Both the position numbers and the translations under genes were made by a program. From Phycisphaerae bacterium (lineage in GTDB: Bacteria > Planctomycetota > Phycisphaerae > Sedimentisphaerales > SG8-4), in assembly GCA_030603035.1 (NCBI GenBank), contig JAUVYQ010000005.1, forward strand, positions 1 to 39,759: a stretch of DNA of 39,759 nt, read 5' to 3'. Below are positions 1-8,721 of the stretch, one piece after another. Under the pieces are notes generated by a model. The model was not told the DNA's origin and searched no databases. It was given only the letters and a program-made list of their open reading frames with translations. How positions within the stretch are numbered: the stretch's first letter is position 1; every line of letters begins with the position of its first letter.

Positions 1-236
1 TTCATTTTCAATTTACGATTGTCGATTTTCGATTGCTAACGACCAACGACTAAATTTGCCGCGGATACCTATGGCATAAATTAGCACGGATTGACACTGT
101 TTTTTTTGGACACGGATTCACACTGATTGTTGAGTCGATTATGGAAATGGCTGCTTGCTTACCGGGCGAAGGGGCGATATACTCGATGAAGGCTGGTTGA
201 AATCGATGAACGAATTAGAATGGAGAAGAAAAATAG
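1..236. repeat. repeat-rich intergenic DNA
   Basis: No supported gene. The stretch is made of short phrases of the kind that recur between genes in this window: TTACGATT/TCGATTTTCGATT text near the left edge, then 'cacggattgacac...cacggattcacactgatt' (about 88-128), which matches the CACGGATT/CACGAATT family that fills 15466-15720. The phrase AATAGGTGGCTGTCCCGATT at 232-251 recurs exactly at 2129-2148. A short open frame at 155-352 is not credible because it runs through this repeat text and has no family signature. Confidence 0.6.
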
Positions 237-1178
237 GTGGCTGTCCCGATTTATTATTATATTGTGCAGGCGAGTGCCTGCTCAGATTTTGGCGAAGTGA
301 CAGAGTCTGGGGTATTAGTTGCTTGGAAGCGAATTTACATCGAAGAAGATAAAATGTACAAAACGGGGTCAGACCTGGCTACTGATTTTACCGCTGATGA
401 AGATAGCGAACCTGATACGATAACGGTTGAGGATGGTAGTGTATTCAGTGAAAACGATTCTGTAGTCATCTTTGACGCTGACAATCCGACAGGAGAAACA
501 CGCACCATAACTGCAATCAGCGGCAATGATATTACCGTAGCGGACCTGACGAACTCATATAACGCCGGTTACAGCGCAGGCGACAAGGGAGCAGCAGTCG
601 CAAGACCCGCTGATGGAGTTTACGATGCCAATATTACCGGTCGAGACACTAATGCGTTTGGCAGTGCCGCCAATGGATCGGATGGAGGATGCTTCGTTGA
701 AATAAAAATCCTGTCCGATGGAACAAATAGCGTCCCTTATAGAGAGACATTTGGAAGTGACGCCGCCAGAGTGAGTTTCCGTAATGTTTGGTTCAGTAAC
801 AAGGGAAAATCAAATTATATCTACGTTTGCAGCGCTGAATATCACGACGCTAAAGGGGATAACTGGTACGGTGTAACAAATAACGGTTACAACGTTACAT
901 ATGTTTATCTTGGTGAAATATCAGATGATTTTCCATCAGATGTGGCCACAGTAAATGCAGACGTAACTGCACACGAGATAGGACATCAGTTTGCCCTAAC
1001 TCAGGTGGATGGCAGCCATCCTAATGATATCTGGTGTCACGAAGGTAACGGCACTGATTATTGCCTGATGAGTTATCAGAGGGATAGGACCGATGCGTAC
1101 AGTGAGTTCTGCTACAATAGCGATCCTAATAGCCCAATTCATATTATGGATGTCCGCGATGCGTCGGACAGTTTGTAA
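237..1178 (+). CDS. metzincin-like secreted metalloprotease, probably 5'-truncated
   Basis: The frame carries a zinc-protease motif HEIGH (residues 246-250 counted from the GTG at 237) followed about 27 residues later by CLMSY, which resembles the metzincin Met-turn. Cysteines are scattered around it (C267, C276, C292), consistent with an exported enzyme. Residues about 55-125 are a beta-rich, Asp/Thr-rich segment. No signal peptide is visible. The GTG at 237 lies inside a phrase repeated at 2129-2148; an ATG at 354 is in frame but equally lacks a leader. I infer that the 5' part of a larger secreted protein has been lost and replaced by repeat DNA. The HEAT-repeat gene follows after 26 bp. 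The exact peptidase family is uncertain; the zinc site is what the sequence shows directly. Confidence 0.6.
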   Translation: MAVPIYYYIVQASACSDFGEVTESGVLVAWKRIYIEEDKMYKTGSDLATDFTADEDSEPDTITVEDGSVFSENDSVVIFDADNPTGETRTITAISGNDITVADLTNSYNAGYSAGDKGAAVARPADGVYDANITGRDTNAFGSAANGSDGGCFVEIKILSDGTNSVPYRETFGSDAARVSFRNVWFSNKGKSNYIYVCSAEYHDAKGDNWYGVTNNGYNVTYVYLGEISDDFPSDVATVNADVTAHEIGHQFALTQVDGSHPNDIWCHEGNGTDYCLMSYQRDRTDAYSEFCYNSDPNSPIHIMDVRDASDSL

Positions 1179-1204
1179 TAAATAGCGTAGTTCAGGAGAA
1201 CGAG

Positions 1205-1891
1205 ATGATAAAGAAGGTAAAAATTCTTATCCTGGTAGGGGTGCTCGCCACAGTTGCAATCGTACTACTCGTAGCGATATCGCGTAAGCCTCGAGGCTCT
1301 GAGATTATGAGCCAGCAGGAAGCAGAGCAGCGCGTCCAGCTGCTTAAAGAGAAAATTACGGTGCCCATTGATGAGGTAACTCGCGAAAAGATCAACACCC
1401 TAACTAATGACCTTGCACATGCCCATAAATTTGTGGAGATTAACGGCGAAAGCCAGAGCATCCGGAGTATAGCAAATCGTCAGCTACGAGAAGAAATTGG
1501 TGAGCGTGCGGTTCCCCAGTTGATAGACGCTGCAGCAAATCACAGTAGCCGCGGAGTACGTCAGACGGCCCTGGATATTATTTATGACTTGCATCAAGAT
1601 GATGATAGCAAGCTGATGGAATATCTTCCAGTATTTGTCCGCTCAATGGAGGACGTAGACTCGAAGGTCCGAGGTACGGCGGTGGCACAAATTGGCAAGA
1701 TGGCACGTCGATTTCACTTCTATAAGCGTCAGAAAGAACTTGAGCAGTTAATACCGTACCTCGTAAAAGCGCTGAGCGATAAGGACAAAGGCGTAGAAAT
1801 CATTGCTGGTGCATTTCTTTTTCGGATAGGCAGGAGGGACCTTGTTCCTCAAGAGCTAATCAAGAAGGAGAAGTTTGGAGAGTGGAGCTAA
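1205..1891 (+). CDS. membrane-anchored HEAT-repeat protein
   Basis: 228 aa. Residues about 5-26 form one hydrophobic helix (KILILVGVLATVAIVLLVAI), an uncleaved anchor or signal; the rest is soluble and alpha-helical. Two or three HEAT/PBS-lyase-like repeats are visible from about residue 95, with the typical pattern VPQLIDAA..RGVRQTALDIIYDL and LPVFVRSMEDVDSKVRGTAVAQIGKMA. Such repeats are protein-interaction scaffolds; no catalytic motif is seen. An AGGAG stands just before the ATG. It lies 26 bp after the protease frame and may be cotranscribed with it. Function unknown. Confidence 0.75.
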   Translation: MIKKVKILILVGVLATVAIVLLVAISRKPRGSEIMSQQEAEQRVQLLKEKITVPIDEVTREKINTLTNDLAHAHKFVEINGESQSIRSIANRQLREEIGERAVPQLIDAAANHSSRGVRQTALDIIYDLHQDDDSKLMEYLPVFVRSMEDVDSKVRGTAVAQIGKMARRFHFYKRQKELEQLIPYLVKALSDKDKGVEIIAGAFLFRIGRRDLVPQELIKKEKFGEWS

Positions 1892-2380
1892 GGATGGTAG
1901 CAGCCTGCGCGAGAAGCTTTTTTAGGAAAACAAGGCCGGAGGGCCCAAGCCCTCATGGGACTTCCGAGGCTTTTTATTCTGATCTCAGGGGCCTTTGAAA
2001 TATTTGTTGCAGACTCATCCTCCTGGCAAGGAGAAAGGCAAGTAGCCGTGGAAAATCTCGTGCTACGTAGCATACTTCGCAGAGTAGTAAGTCTTATATA
2101 AAGAATCCACAGTCTTGTCCGTTGAAAAAATAGGTGGCTGTCCCGATTTATCCAAAGGAAAAAGGGGGAAAAAGAATATCGAATATCGAATCCGAATGTC
2201 CAATGTCGAAGTGCAAATGCTGCACACCCTACACGACTGTGAATCTAATTTCCAATAAGGGGCCGTGAATGTTACGCTTACGGCCTTTTTTGTTGCCTTT
2301 AGCCGTAGATTGCAGTAATTTGAGAGGCAATGCAGAACCAAAAAGCAAAGGAATAACCAACAGTCATTTGAGGTTGTGAA
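1892..2380. repeat. intergenic region with hairpin and dispersed repeats
   Basis: No gene supported. A GC-rich imperfect hairpin around 1936-1978 (arms GCCGGAGGGCCCA and TGGGACTTCCGAGGC) is followed by TTTTTATT and could terminate the HEAT-protein transcript. At 2129-2148 is the second copy of AATAGGTGGCTGTCCCGATT seen at 232-251. At 2174-2211 is 'gaatatcgaatatcgaa...' text, a dispersed repeat found again at 18279-18319 and 28487-28520. The last 100 bp before purD look like a normal leader. Confidence 0.5.
1936..1982 (+). terminator. putative intrinsic terminator after HEAT-repeat gene
   Basis: Imperfect stem (GCC/GGC, GGA/TCC, CCCA/TGGG) with a short loop followed by CTTTTTATT, 45 bp after the stop codon of the HEAT-repeat gene. 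The stem has internal mismatches, so confidence is limited. Confidence 0.35.
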
Positions 2381-3652
2381 ATGGATGTGCTTTTGATTGG
2401 TAGTGGCGGGAGGGAGCATGCGATTGCGTGGAAATTAGCGCAGTCGAAAGACCTGGGTAAGCTCTACGTGGCGCCGGGTAATGCGGGGACAGAGCGGTGC
2501 GGCGAAAATGTCCCCATCAGCGTCAACGATACCGAAAAACTCGTGGACTTTGCAAAACAAAATGATATAGGCCTTGTAGTAATCGGGCCGGAAGACCCGC
2601 TCGCTGCAGGAATTGTTGATACATTTGAAGCGGCCGGTATAAAGGCGTTCGGGCCCAGCGCAGGGGCGGCACAGCTCGAAGCGGACAAGGCATTTGCAAA
2701 AAAACTGATGCGCTCCAGTGCCATCTCGACCGCTGAGAGCAGAATCTTCGAGAGATTCAAAGATGCCAAAACATATATCGCAAGCAGAGACGAAGCGGTG
2801 GTGATAAAGGCGTCGGGGTTAGCGGCGGGCAAAGGCGTCTTTGTCTGCGATGACCCTGCCGACGGCATCTTGGCGGCTGAAAAGATAATGTGCGATAAGA
2901 TGTTCGGGCAGGCAGGTGACAAAATCATCGTCGAAGATAAATTGTTAGGCGAAGAGGCCTCAATACTGGCTTTTGTGGACGGTCGAAATATTTACATAAT
3001 GGAATCATCGCAGGACCACAAGCCCATCGGCGACGGTGACACGGGGCCCAACACCGGCGGAATGGGCGCTTACAGCCCTGCGCCGGTGGTTACCGAGGCG
3101 TTGATGGACAAAATCGTAGGTGAAATTTTGGTGCCGGTGGTGGATGGTATGAATCGGAACGGCACGCCGTATAAGGGTGTACTGTATGCAGGGCTTATGA
3201 TTACCGGCGGCGGGCCGAGAGTGCTGGAATTTAACGTTCGCTTCGGCGACCCGGAAACGCAGCCGATTTTAATGCGGCTGAAAAGTGATTTGTTAGAAGT
3301 TTGTCTGGCAGTCTGTGACGGCAAATTAGACCGGGTCACGCTCGAGTGGGACCGGCGGCCGGCGGTTTGTGTGGTGATGGCTTCAGGCGGTTATCCGGGC
3401 GATTACGAAAAGGGCAAAAGAATAACCGGCGTGGACGAGGCCGAGCAGCTCAAAGACGTTATTGTATTCCACGCAGGCACGAGAAGCCAGGATGGAGATT
3501 TAGTTACTAACGGCGGCAGAGTGTTGGGCGTAACCGCTCTGGGACAAACAATCGCTGATGCGAGGGTAAGTGCGTATAATGCTGTGGATAAAATAAAGTT
3601 CGACGGTGCTTATTGCCGACGAGATATTGCAGATAAGGCGATAAGAAAATGA
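2381..3652 (+). CDS. purD: phosphoribosylamine-glycine ligase (GARS)
   Basis: 423 aa, the usual length of PurD. It ligates glycine to 5-phosphoribosylamine with ATP, the second step of purine synthesis in the cytoplasm. The N-terminus MDVLLIGSGGREHAIAWKL is diagnostic, followed by GPEDPLAAG (about 65), the ATP-grasp segment with VVIKASGLAAGKGV (about 140-155), the glycine-rich GDGDTGPNTGGMGAYSPAP (about 213-233) and the metal-binding FNVRFGDPETQ (about 285-296). The start is the ATG at 2381 with GAGG just upstream. The AsmA-like gene follows almost directly. Ordinary and complete. Confidence 0.97.
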   Translation: MDVLLIGSGGREHAIAWKLAQSKDLGKLYVAPGNAGTERCGENVPISVNDTEKLVDFAKQNDIGLVVIGPEDPLAAGIVDTFEAAGIKAFGPSAGAAQLEADKAFAKKLMRSSAISTAESRIFERFKDAKTYIASRDEAVVIKASGLAAGKGVFVCDDPADGILAAEKIMCDKMFGQAGDKIIVEDKLLGEEASILAFVDGRNIYIMESSQDHKPIGDGDTGPNTGGMGAYSPAPVVTEALMDKIVGEILVPVVDGMNRNGTPYKGVLYAGLMITGGGPRVLEFNVRFGDPETQPILMRLKSDLLEVCLAVCDGKLDRVTLEWDRRPAVCVVMASGGYPGDYEKGKRITGVDEAEQLKDVIVFHAGTRSQDGDLVTNGGRVLGVTALGQTIADARVSAYNAVDKIKFDGAYCRRDIADKAIRK

Positions 3653-3703
3653 TTATTGATAAATGATTATTGTACTGCGAACTCAAAATTCTCTGTGTTT
3701 TCT

Positions 3704-6700
3704 ATGGCTCAACCCAAAACTCAAAACTCAAAACTAAAAACTAAAATACGGTGGCTTGTCAAAGGTTTGGGTTTGGTTGCCGTTTTATGGTTTGTTTTTA
3801 TTGTGGTAGGCCGGGCCCTGCGTCATATCGCCATAGGACAGATTGCCGAGCTGACCAATGCAAGAATCAAAACCAAATCGGTTGATTTCAAGTTTGACGG
3901 CTCGGTCCTTATCGAAAAGCTTGTAATCAGCCCTTACCAGGAGCAACAGTACGATGACGCCATACTCAAAGCCGAAAGGGTATATGCACGCTTCGGGATA
4001 GGCAGCTTATTGCTGCTGCGTCCCCGGCTGAAAAAAATAAGCGTTAATGATTTTGTTATCGACGCCCAATACGATTTAGACACAGGCCGATGGAATGTAG
4101 CTGCACTTAAAATCAGGTCGCCTAAGGGCGGCTCCGGCAAAATGCCCGTTGTTATTCTGGAAAGGGGAACGCTTCAATACAGCAAGGTCTCGAACGGCAA
4201 GCCCAAAGTCATTGCGGCAGTATCCCTCAATGCAGGATTTGGGCCTGCCGAAAAGACGCAGGGCGGTTACAGCTTCCATATAACAACAGATAAAAAAACT
4301 CGCTCTGGCAAAAGTACCCTGGTTGGATTCTGGCAGCCCGCCCCGCCCCTCGGAGGGGCGGGGCCCGGCAGGGTTACAATCACCGGTGGGATTTCATCGG
4401 CGGATATCCCTGCATTTGAGAAGCTGTGGACAATAGATGCTCTGGCCGCTGAGCTGAATTACAAGCAGGACAGTAGTTATTCGATGGATCTTAAAATAAC
4501 AGATTTGGCCGGCACAGAAGGAATCGGCGGTGATGCATTTGCTTTCGATAAGAGAACGTTTTTGGAAAGGTGGGGCACACTTACCGCTTTGCAAAGATTT
4601 TTTAGCCGATACCGTCCCCGGGGACAAGTTGACATTGACCTCGAAGCATCAGGCAATTTAGACCGACTGAGCGAGAGTGCATTAGCAGGCAAAGTCTATT
4701 GTAAGGACGTTTCGATTTGCGACCGCAAGTTTCCCTACGCGATAGAACACCTGATTGGCGAGGTGGATTTTACCGAGAGAAGTTTTGAACTAAAGAACCT
4801 AACCGGCCGGCATAACGACGTCAATTTGGTTTTGAACGGATGGTCTAAAGATTTCGGCCCGAACTGGCAGTACCAAATCCAGATTACAAGTGATAATATA
4901 GCTCTGGATAATGACCTGTATAATGCGTTAAGCACAGGACGGAAGGAATTCTGGTCGGCTTTTTCTCCGAGCGGCGTTGCAGCGATAAACTACTGTCTCT
5001 ATCGGCGGTCACAAACGGATAAAGGACGCATCCTGGCGGTTAAACTGCTTAACGCTGAAGCTGCATACCGCCATTTTCCTTATCCCTTGAAAAATCTTAC
5101 GGGAGAGCTCTTTTTCGATGACGAGAGTATAGTTGTTTCAAACTTAGTTTCGCAAGTAGACGAGCGCAAAATAACCTTGAACGGCAAGGTAACAAAACGC
5201 AATACCGACCGGCTGATATATGATGTTTTAATCAAAGCAGACAATATCCCATTGGATTCGACATTGTCTGCGGCATTGCCGACTGAGCAAAAGCGCTTAT
5301 ACAGCGTTTTTGATGCGACCGGTCTGGCCGATGCCGAGGTGAAGATTTTTACGCCCGAACAAGGTTCCGGTCCGCCGAGTTTCACCGCCGACATCTCCTT
5401 CAAAGAAGCTTCTTTGAAGGTTCCCGTTTTTGAAAATTCGGAAATCGAAGCGGAGTCCGCAAAGGCAAATCAGTTGCCTCTGGTTATCTCTGATATATCG
5501 GCAAAGACTGTTTTTACGCCTGATTTGATACGTATTGAAAATTTGACCGGTCGGTGCGGTAAGAGTTTGGTTTCACTTACTGGCCGAATCTGGCCGGGAG
5601 GAAAAGCTAAAAAGCCAGGCTACTGTTTGTCTCTGGGGGCTGAGCAGGTGGAGTTAAATGATGACTTGATTCGTGTGCTGCCGACGTCACTGAAAAAAAT
5701 CGTCTCCGAATTGCAGCCGGAGGGAAAGATAAATCTCAGCGCCAATTTGAATAAAGCCGGCAGGGACGACTGTCCTGATTATAAGCTAATAGTGGACTGT
5801 CTGGATAATAGTGTTAATTTTGAGCCGTTTCCCTATCCTCTAAAAGACATCACCGGCAGGTTAACAATAACAAGAGACAGTATCAAACTAAAAGATATTA
5901 CTGCAACCGTCGTCGATAATATCCGGGAAATAGCAAATACCTCGTTCGTAAAGCTGAACGGCGAAATAGCTTTAGCTGATAATGCCTTCAACGGCGGCTG
6001 GTTTCAACCTTCAGCCGGTGACATTACTCTTGCCACAGAGAGTCTCAAGATTAAGGGCAAATCTTTGACCGCCCTGAGAGCAGATGTCTATTATGACCCC
6101 GACCTGCAAAGCTGGGTGGCTAAAAATTTGGTTGCCGATTGCTACGGCGGCAGATTGGCGGGTAAATTGGAATTGAAAAGGCCGGCCGGGGCGCCTCCGG
6201 AGTATGTGCTGCAGGTGGCTTTTGACAATATTGACTTAAAACAGTTCCTTTCGGACGCAATCCACAATTCAGAAGTCGAAATTCAAAATTCAAAATTCAA
6301 GGGCTATACCAGCGGGCGAATGAGCGGCTCATTGAGCGTCAGGGCCACGGTCGGTGAAAGTCTGCCGCGCATCGGCAGATGCAGACTGGCAATAAGCGAT
6401 ATTCAGGTGGGCAAACTCTCGCCGCTGGCGAAGCTGTTACAATTGAAACTGACAGAGTCGGAACATTTTGCTTTTGACCGGATGCTTGTTGATTCATATA
6501 TTAAAAATGACAGACTATTTTTCAGGCAGGTTGATTTATCCGGCAAAGACGCGGCCTTTACCGGCTCGGGCTGGATGGACCTGCAGAGCCGGAATGTCGA
6601 TTTGATTCTTTTCGCGCGGGGCCATCACCGGCTTGCCGCCGCGGAGCCTTCGGTTTTGCAATCTCTAACTGAAGGCCTCGGCGGCGCTGTTGTGCGAATG

Positions 6701-6793
6701 GAGGTAACCGGCAACGTTTACGACCCGCAGGTGGAAACGAAGACCTTGCCGGTGATTAAAGATTCGCTGCAAATCCTCGGCACACCGCGTTAG
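3704..6793 (+). CDS. giant AsmA-like envelope protein
   Basis: The open frame reaches back to a TTG at 3656, but the ATG at 3704 is a better start (about 1029 aa). A single N-terminal membrane helix (WLVKGLGLVAVLWFVFIVVG) anchors a very long beta-rich periplasmic body, and the last 200 residues have the AsmA C-terminal pattern (ISDIQVGKLSPLAKLL, then FTGSGWMDLQSRNVDLIL and VTGNVYDPQV). AsmA/YhdP-type proteins form bridge-like grooves implicated in lipid transport between inner and outer membrane; that role is family knowledge. Three segments look like inserted repeat DNA: Lys/Asn/Ser-rich 'TQNSKLKTK' after the start (about 3716-3745), a perfect GC palindrome at 4340-4364 and 'EIQNSKFKG' at 6271-6303. 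The stop codon lies in a GTTAGAAAT hairpin. Confidence 0.8.
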   Translation: MAQPKTQNSKLKTKIRWLVKGLGLVAVLWFVFIVVGRALRHIAIGQIAELTNARIKTKSVDFKFDGSVLIEKLVISPYQEQQYDDAILKAERVYARFGIGSLLLLRPRLKKISVNDFVIDAQYDLDTGRWNVAALKIRSPKGGSGKMPVVILERGTLQYSKVSNGKPKVIAAVSLNAGFGPAEKTQGGYSFHITTDKKTRSGKSTLVGFWQPAPPLGGAGPGRVTITGGISSADIPAFEKLWTIDALAAELNYKQDSSYSMDLKITDLAGTEGIGGDAFAFDKRTFLERWGTLTALQRFFSRYRPRGQVDIDLEASGNLDRLSESALAGKVYCKDVSICDRKFPYAIEHLIGEVDFTERSFELKNLTGRHNDVNLVLNGWSKDFGPNWQYQIQITSDNIALDNDLYNALSTGRKEFWSAFSPSGVAAINYCLYRRSQTDKGRILAVKLLNAEAAYRHFPYPLKNLTGELFFDDESIVVSNLVSQVDERKITLNGKVTKRNTDRLIYDVLIKADNIPLDSTLSAALPTEQKRLYSVFDATGLADAEVKIFTPEQGSGPPSFTADISFKEASLKVPVFENSEIEAESAKANQLPLVISDISAKTVFTPDLIRIENLTGRCGKSLVSLTGRIWPGGKAKKPGYCLSLGAEQVELNDDLIRVLPTSLKKIVSELQPEGKINLSANLNKAGRDDCPDYKLIVDCLDNSVNFEPFPYPLKDITGRLTITRDSIKLKDITATVVDNIREIANTSFVKLNGEIALADNAFNGGWFQPSAGDITLATESLKIKGKSLTALRADVYYDPDLQSWVAKNLVADCYGGRLAGKLELKRPAGAPPEYVLQVAFDNIDLKQFLSDAIHNSEVEIQNSKFKGYTSGRMSGSLSVRATVGESLPRIGRCRLAISDIQVGKLSPLAKLLQLKLTESEHFAFDRMLVDSYIKNDRLFFRQVDLSGKDAAFTGSGWMDLQSRNVDLILFARGHHRLAAAEPSVLQSLTEGLGGAVVRMEVTGNVYDPQVETKTLPVIKDSLQILGTPR
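4340..4364. repeat. intragenic GC palindrome, copy 1
   Basis: Perfect 12-bp arms GCCCCGCCCCTC and GAGGGGCGGGGC around a single G, inside the AsmA-like gene, translated as PAPPLGGAGP. The 23-bp core (11-bp arms plus centre) is identical, on the coding strand, to the one inside PEPCK at 27425-27447, but is read there in a different frame. Flanked by GGCAG on both sides (4332-4336 and 4367-4371). Confidence 0.85.
6271..6303. repeat. in-frame A/T-rich repeat (AATTCAAA units) in AsmA-like gene
   Basis: Direct AATTCAAA units produce the peptide EVEIQNSKFKG between two ordinary AsmA-like segments. The same wording (attcaaaattc, actcaaaactc) appears in non-coding repeats and again at 3716-3745, so the segment looks like intergenic repeat text captured in frame. 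Confidence 0.55.
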
Positions 6794-6814
6794 AAATAAG
6801 GGAAGATTTCTAAC
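6789..6814. terminator. GTTAGAAAT hairpin at the end of the AsmA-like gene
   Basis: Nine-base arms GTTAGAAAT and ATTTCTAAC are perfectly complementary around AAGGGAAG, and the AsmA-like stop codon TAG is inside the left arm. No T-run follows, so termination is not certain. The GTTAGAA phrase recurs in a hairpin at 12502-12542 and as a half copy at 28381-28396, which argues for a dispersed element. Confidence 0.45.
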
Positions 6815-6853
6815 AGTGCATAACACCAACCGAATCTAATCGGTAGAGGCCAC

Positions 6854-7075
6854 TCACGAAGCGTCCTCCTGCCGGTTTTCTGAAAGGAACTTTTTGATCT
6901 CTGCGAGGCCCAAAAACCTCTGATAACCTACGAGCAGTAAAGGTGTAGGCTCCTCAGCAGCGGCACGGAATTCACACTCTATCCCAGAGGCTAGCAAAGA
7001 AAGATAAGCTTCCCTATCCTCTTCTCCTCTGTTAAAAAACAACACCGGCACATCCTGTTCCTCTTTTCTCTTCAT
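6854..7075 (-). CDS. small thioredoxin-fold-like protein, partner of the upstream P-loop gene
   Basis: 73 aa. The pattern VPVLFFNRGEEDREAYLSLL, then a variable loop with GIECEF, then PTPLLLVGYQRFLGLAEIKKFL has the beta-alpha-beta...P-beta-beta-alpha look of a glutaredoxin/GST-N half domain, but the usual CxxC cysteines are absent, so redox activity is unlikely. Its ATG overlaps the TGA of the 549-aa gene (ATGA at 7075-7072), implying translational coupling and a joint role. I do not recognise a named family. Low GC with its neighbour suggests the pair arrived together. Confidence 0.65.
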   Translation of the reverse strand: MKRKEEQDVPVLFFNRGEEDREAYLSLLASGIECEFRAAAEEPTPLLLVGYQRFLGLAEIKKFLSENRQEDAS

Positions 7076-8721
7076 TTTGAACGCCCTTCCATGTCTATAT
7101 TTTTTCCTTCCACAAAAGTTTCCTTTATAAACTGTGCCAACTTTTGCTCAAGGTCCTCTGCAGAGCAAATTACATAAATATCTCGTTCCGGAGAAACATA
7201 TCTTTTGAAAAATGGGTCTTCTTCAGGTATACTGTCAATAATCATCTGCCAACATTCATTTGGTCTTTCGTGTTCGGCTAACATCCCCCCAACGGCTAAA
7301 GTAGTGGAGACACGGTCTAGGACACCCTTGTTGAACTTGTACTCTGGAGGAAGAACATGCTCTATACATTCTCTTATTTTTTCTTTATCGCCTTTTATCG
7401 TGCTGATATTTAGAAATTTCGATACCTTATCAGGATTATTTACCCAGTCTTCACCGAGGTTGTTTAATGCATTTCTATAAGTGTCATCGAGCGAAACACT
7501 GCCCTCGACGTGTCCAAACAGACTTTTGATACGCCATTTTGCCAAATCTTCGTGTGTATTGATGATGACCGTTTTCCTTTTTTCCTCACGATACTGGGTC
7601 ACAAGGTCACGATTATATTTCAATTCCTCTTCAACCCCTCTGGGAGTGGAAGCCGCCCAATATGGTCTGTATATGACTACACCATCTTTACTTTGTTCTA
7701 CCAAACTACGATCTCGAGAATTAATCTGCTTTGATATTCTTTCCAATAATCCTTCGAGAAGTAAAGATACAGCGGTTTGGAATCCATCGTCTGCGTGGGA
7801 GACATCGAAGTTCAAAGGATTTAGGGGATTGATGTCCTTAACGTCCGAAAGCAATGGCGTAAATAACCAGTCATTAGAAAATGGGAGAGGCCACCCCTCT
7901 AACAGCTCGGGGACATATCTTCCTGTCTGTTTCTCCTGCTTAATTCTCTTTTCATCTATAGCGTCCGGAATAAAAAGAATCACATTATCTTGCACTAACA
8001 TCTGCTTGATAAATTCATTCAATTCATCATAAAAGCCTGGAGGTCGTGAATAAGCTCCTTCTCGGATGCTTGAAATGGGGTGGGATAAATAAAAAATGTT
8101 CTGTTCCTCATAAGACTTAATTAATCTCAAAAGCATCCAACTTGGATGTTTCACTGCCATAATGTATAATGGCACTTTCAGAAGCTGATGTATTTTCCGA
8201 GAAAAGGCAATCTCTATTTCTCTCCATTCTAAGATCGACAGGAGGTTTGCTATCGACTCTAACAAAGCTCTTTGAGATGGTCGCTGCAGAATATGTCCAA
8301 ACATCTCACCCTCTTTCATTAAGCGTTTATAAATGTCATAGCAGTCGTCTATAAAAACAACAACCATTTTAATCCTGTCCTTCAGTCCCATCAGTTCTGC
8401 CAAATCAACCGGGGAGAGAAATTCAGTTTTTCGCTGATGGTAGTATGAAGCATGAAAGGTAATGAACACGTATTTTTCTGGCCCAGAATATGAGGGTAAT
8501 TCCTTCTTTATCTTTCCAAAAGTTTCGGTCCATAGAGTTTCTTGAATCCGTGGCGGAGCTGCTAAAATTTCCAAAAAACTTTTCCCAGAAATCTTTTGCA
8601 TCTCCTTTTCAACCGAAATAGGTGGTTTGGAGCTTGGACTTGCTGATTTATTCAAGCTGTCCCTAATTTTAATACCCGACTGTCCAGTGAAGAGAATAAC
8701 GTCTCGTTGTTCCCTATTCAT
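7072..8721 (-). CDS. P-loop plus nucleoside-deoxyribosyltransferase-like protein, unknown function
   Basis: 549 aa, soluble. The N-terminus VILFTGQSGIKI (8-19) looks like a Walker A variant that lacks the usual Ser/Thr after Lys; TFHASYYH (88-95) and VVVFIDDCYD (121-130) fit the later strands of a nucleoside- or adenylate-kinase-like fold. From about 205 a second domain resembles the nucleoside 2-deoxyribosyltransferase/TIR-like Rossmann group: IFYLSHPIS (209-217), then ILFIPDAIDEKRI (248-260). A repeat of that theme, VVIYRPYWAASTPRGVEEEL (348-367), contains a possible catalytic Glu. Family assignment is by eye only. The gene is AT-rich and ends in a 4-bp overlap with the 73-aa gene. Such NAD- or nucleotide-cleaving folds are frequent in phage defence, which is an inference here. 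Confidence 0.7.
   Translation of the reverse strand: MNREQRDVILFTGQSGIKIRDSLNKSASPSSKPPISVEKEMQKISGKSFLEILAAPPRIQETLWTETFGKIKKELPSYSGPEKYVFITFHASYYHQRKTEFLSPVDLAELMGLKDRIKMVVVFIDDCYDIYKRLMKEGEMFGHILQRPSQRALLESIANLLSILEWREIEIAFSRKIHQLLKVPLYIMAVKHPSWMLLRLIKSYEEQNIFYLSHPISSIREGAYSRPPGFYDELNEFIKQMLVQDNVILFIPDAIDEKRIKQEKQTGRYVPELLEGWPLPFSNDWLFTPLLSDVKDINPLNPLNFDVSHADDGFQTAVSLLLEGLLERISKQINSRDRSLVEQSKDGVVIYRPYWAASTPRGVEEELKYNRDLVTQYREEKRKTVIINTHEDLAKWRIKSLFGHVEGSVSLDDTYRNALNNLGEDWVNNPDKVSKFLNISTIKGDKEKIRECIEHVLPPEYKFNKGVLDRVSTTLAVGGMLAEHERPNECWQMIIDSIPEEDPFFKRYVSPERDIYVICSAEDLEQKLAQFIKETFVEGKNIDMEGRSK

Noticed and set aside
155..352. 65-codon open frame at the left edge
   Set aside because: Runs through repeats and overlaps the protease frame; no signature.
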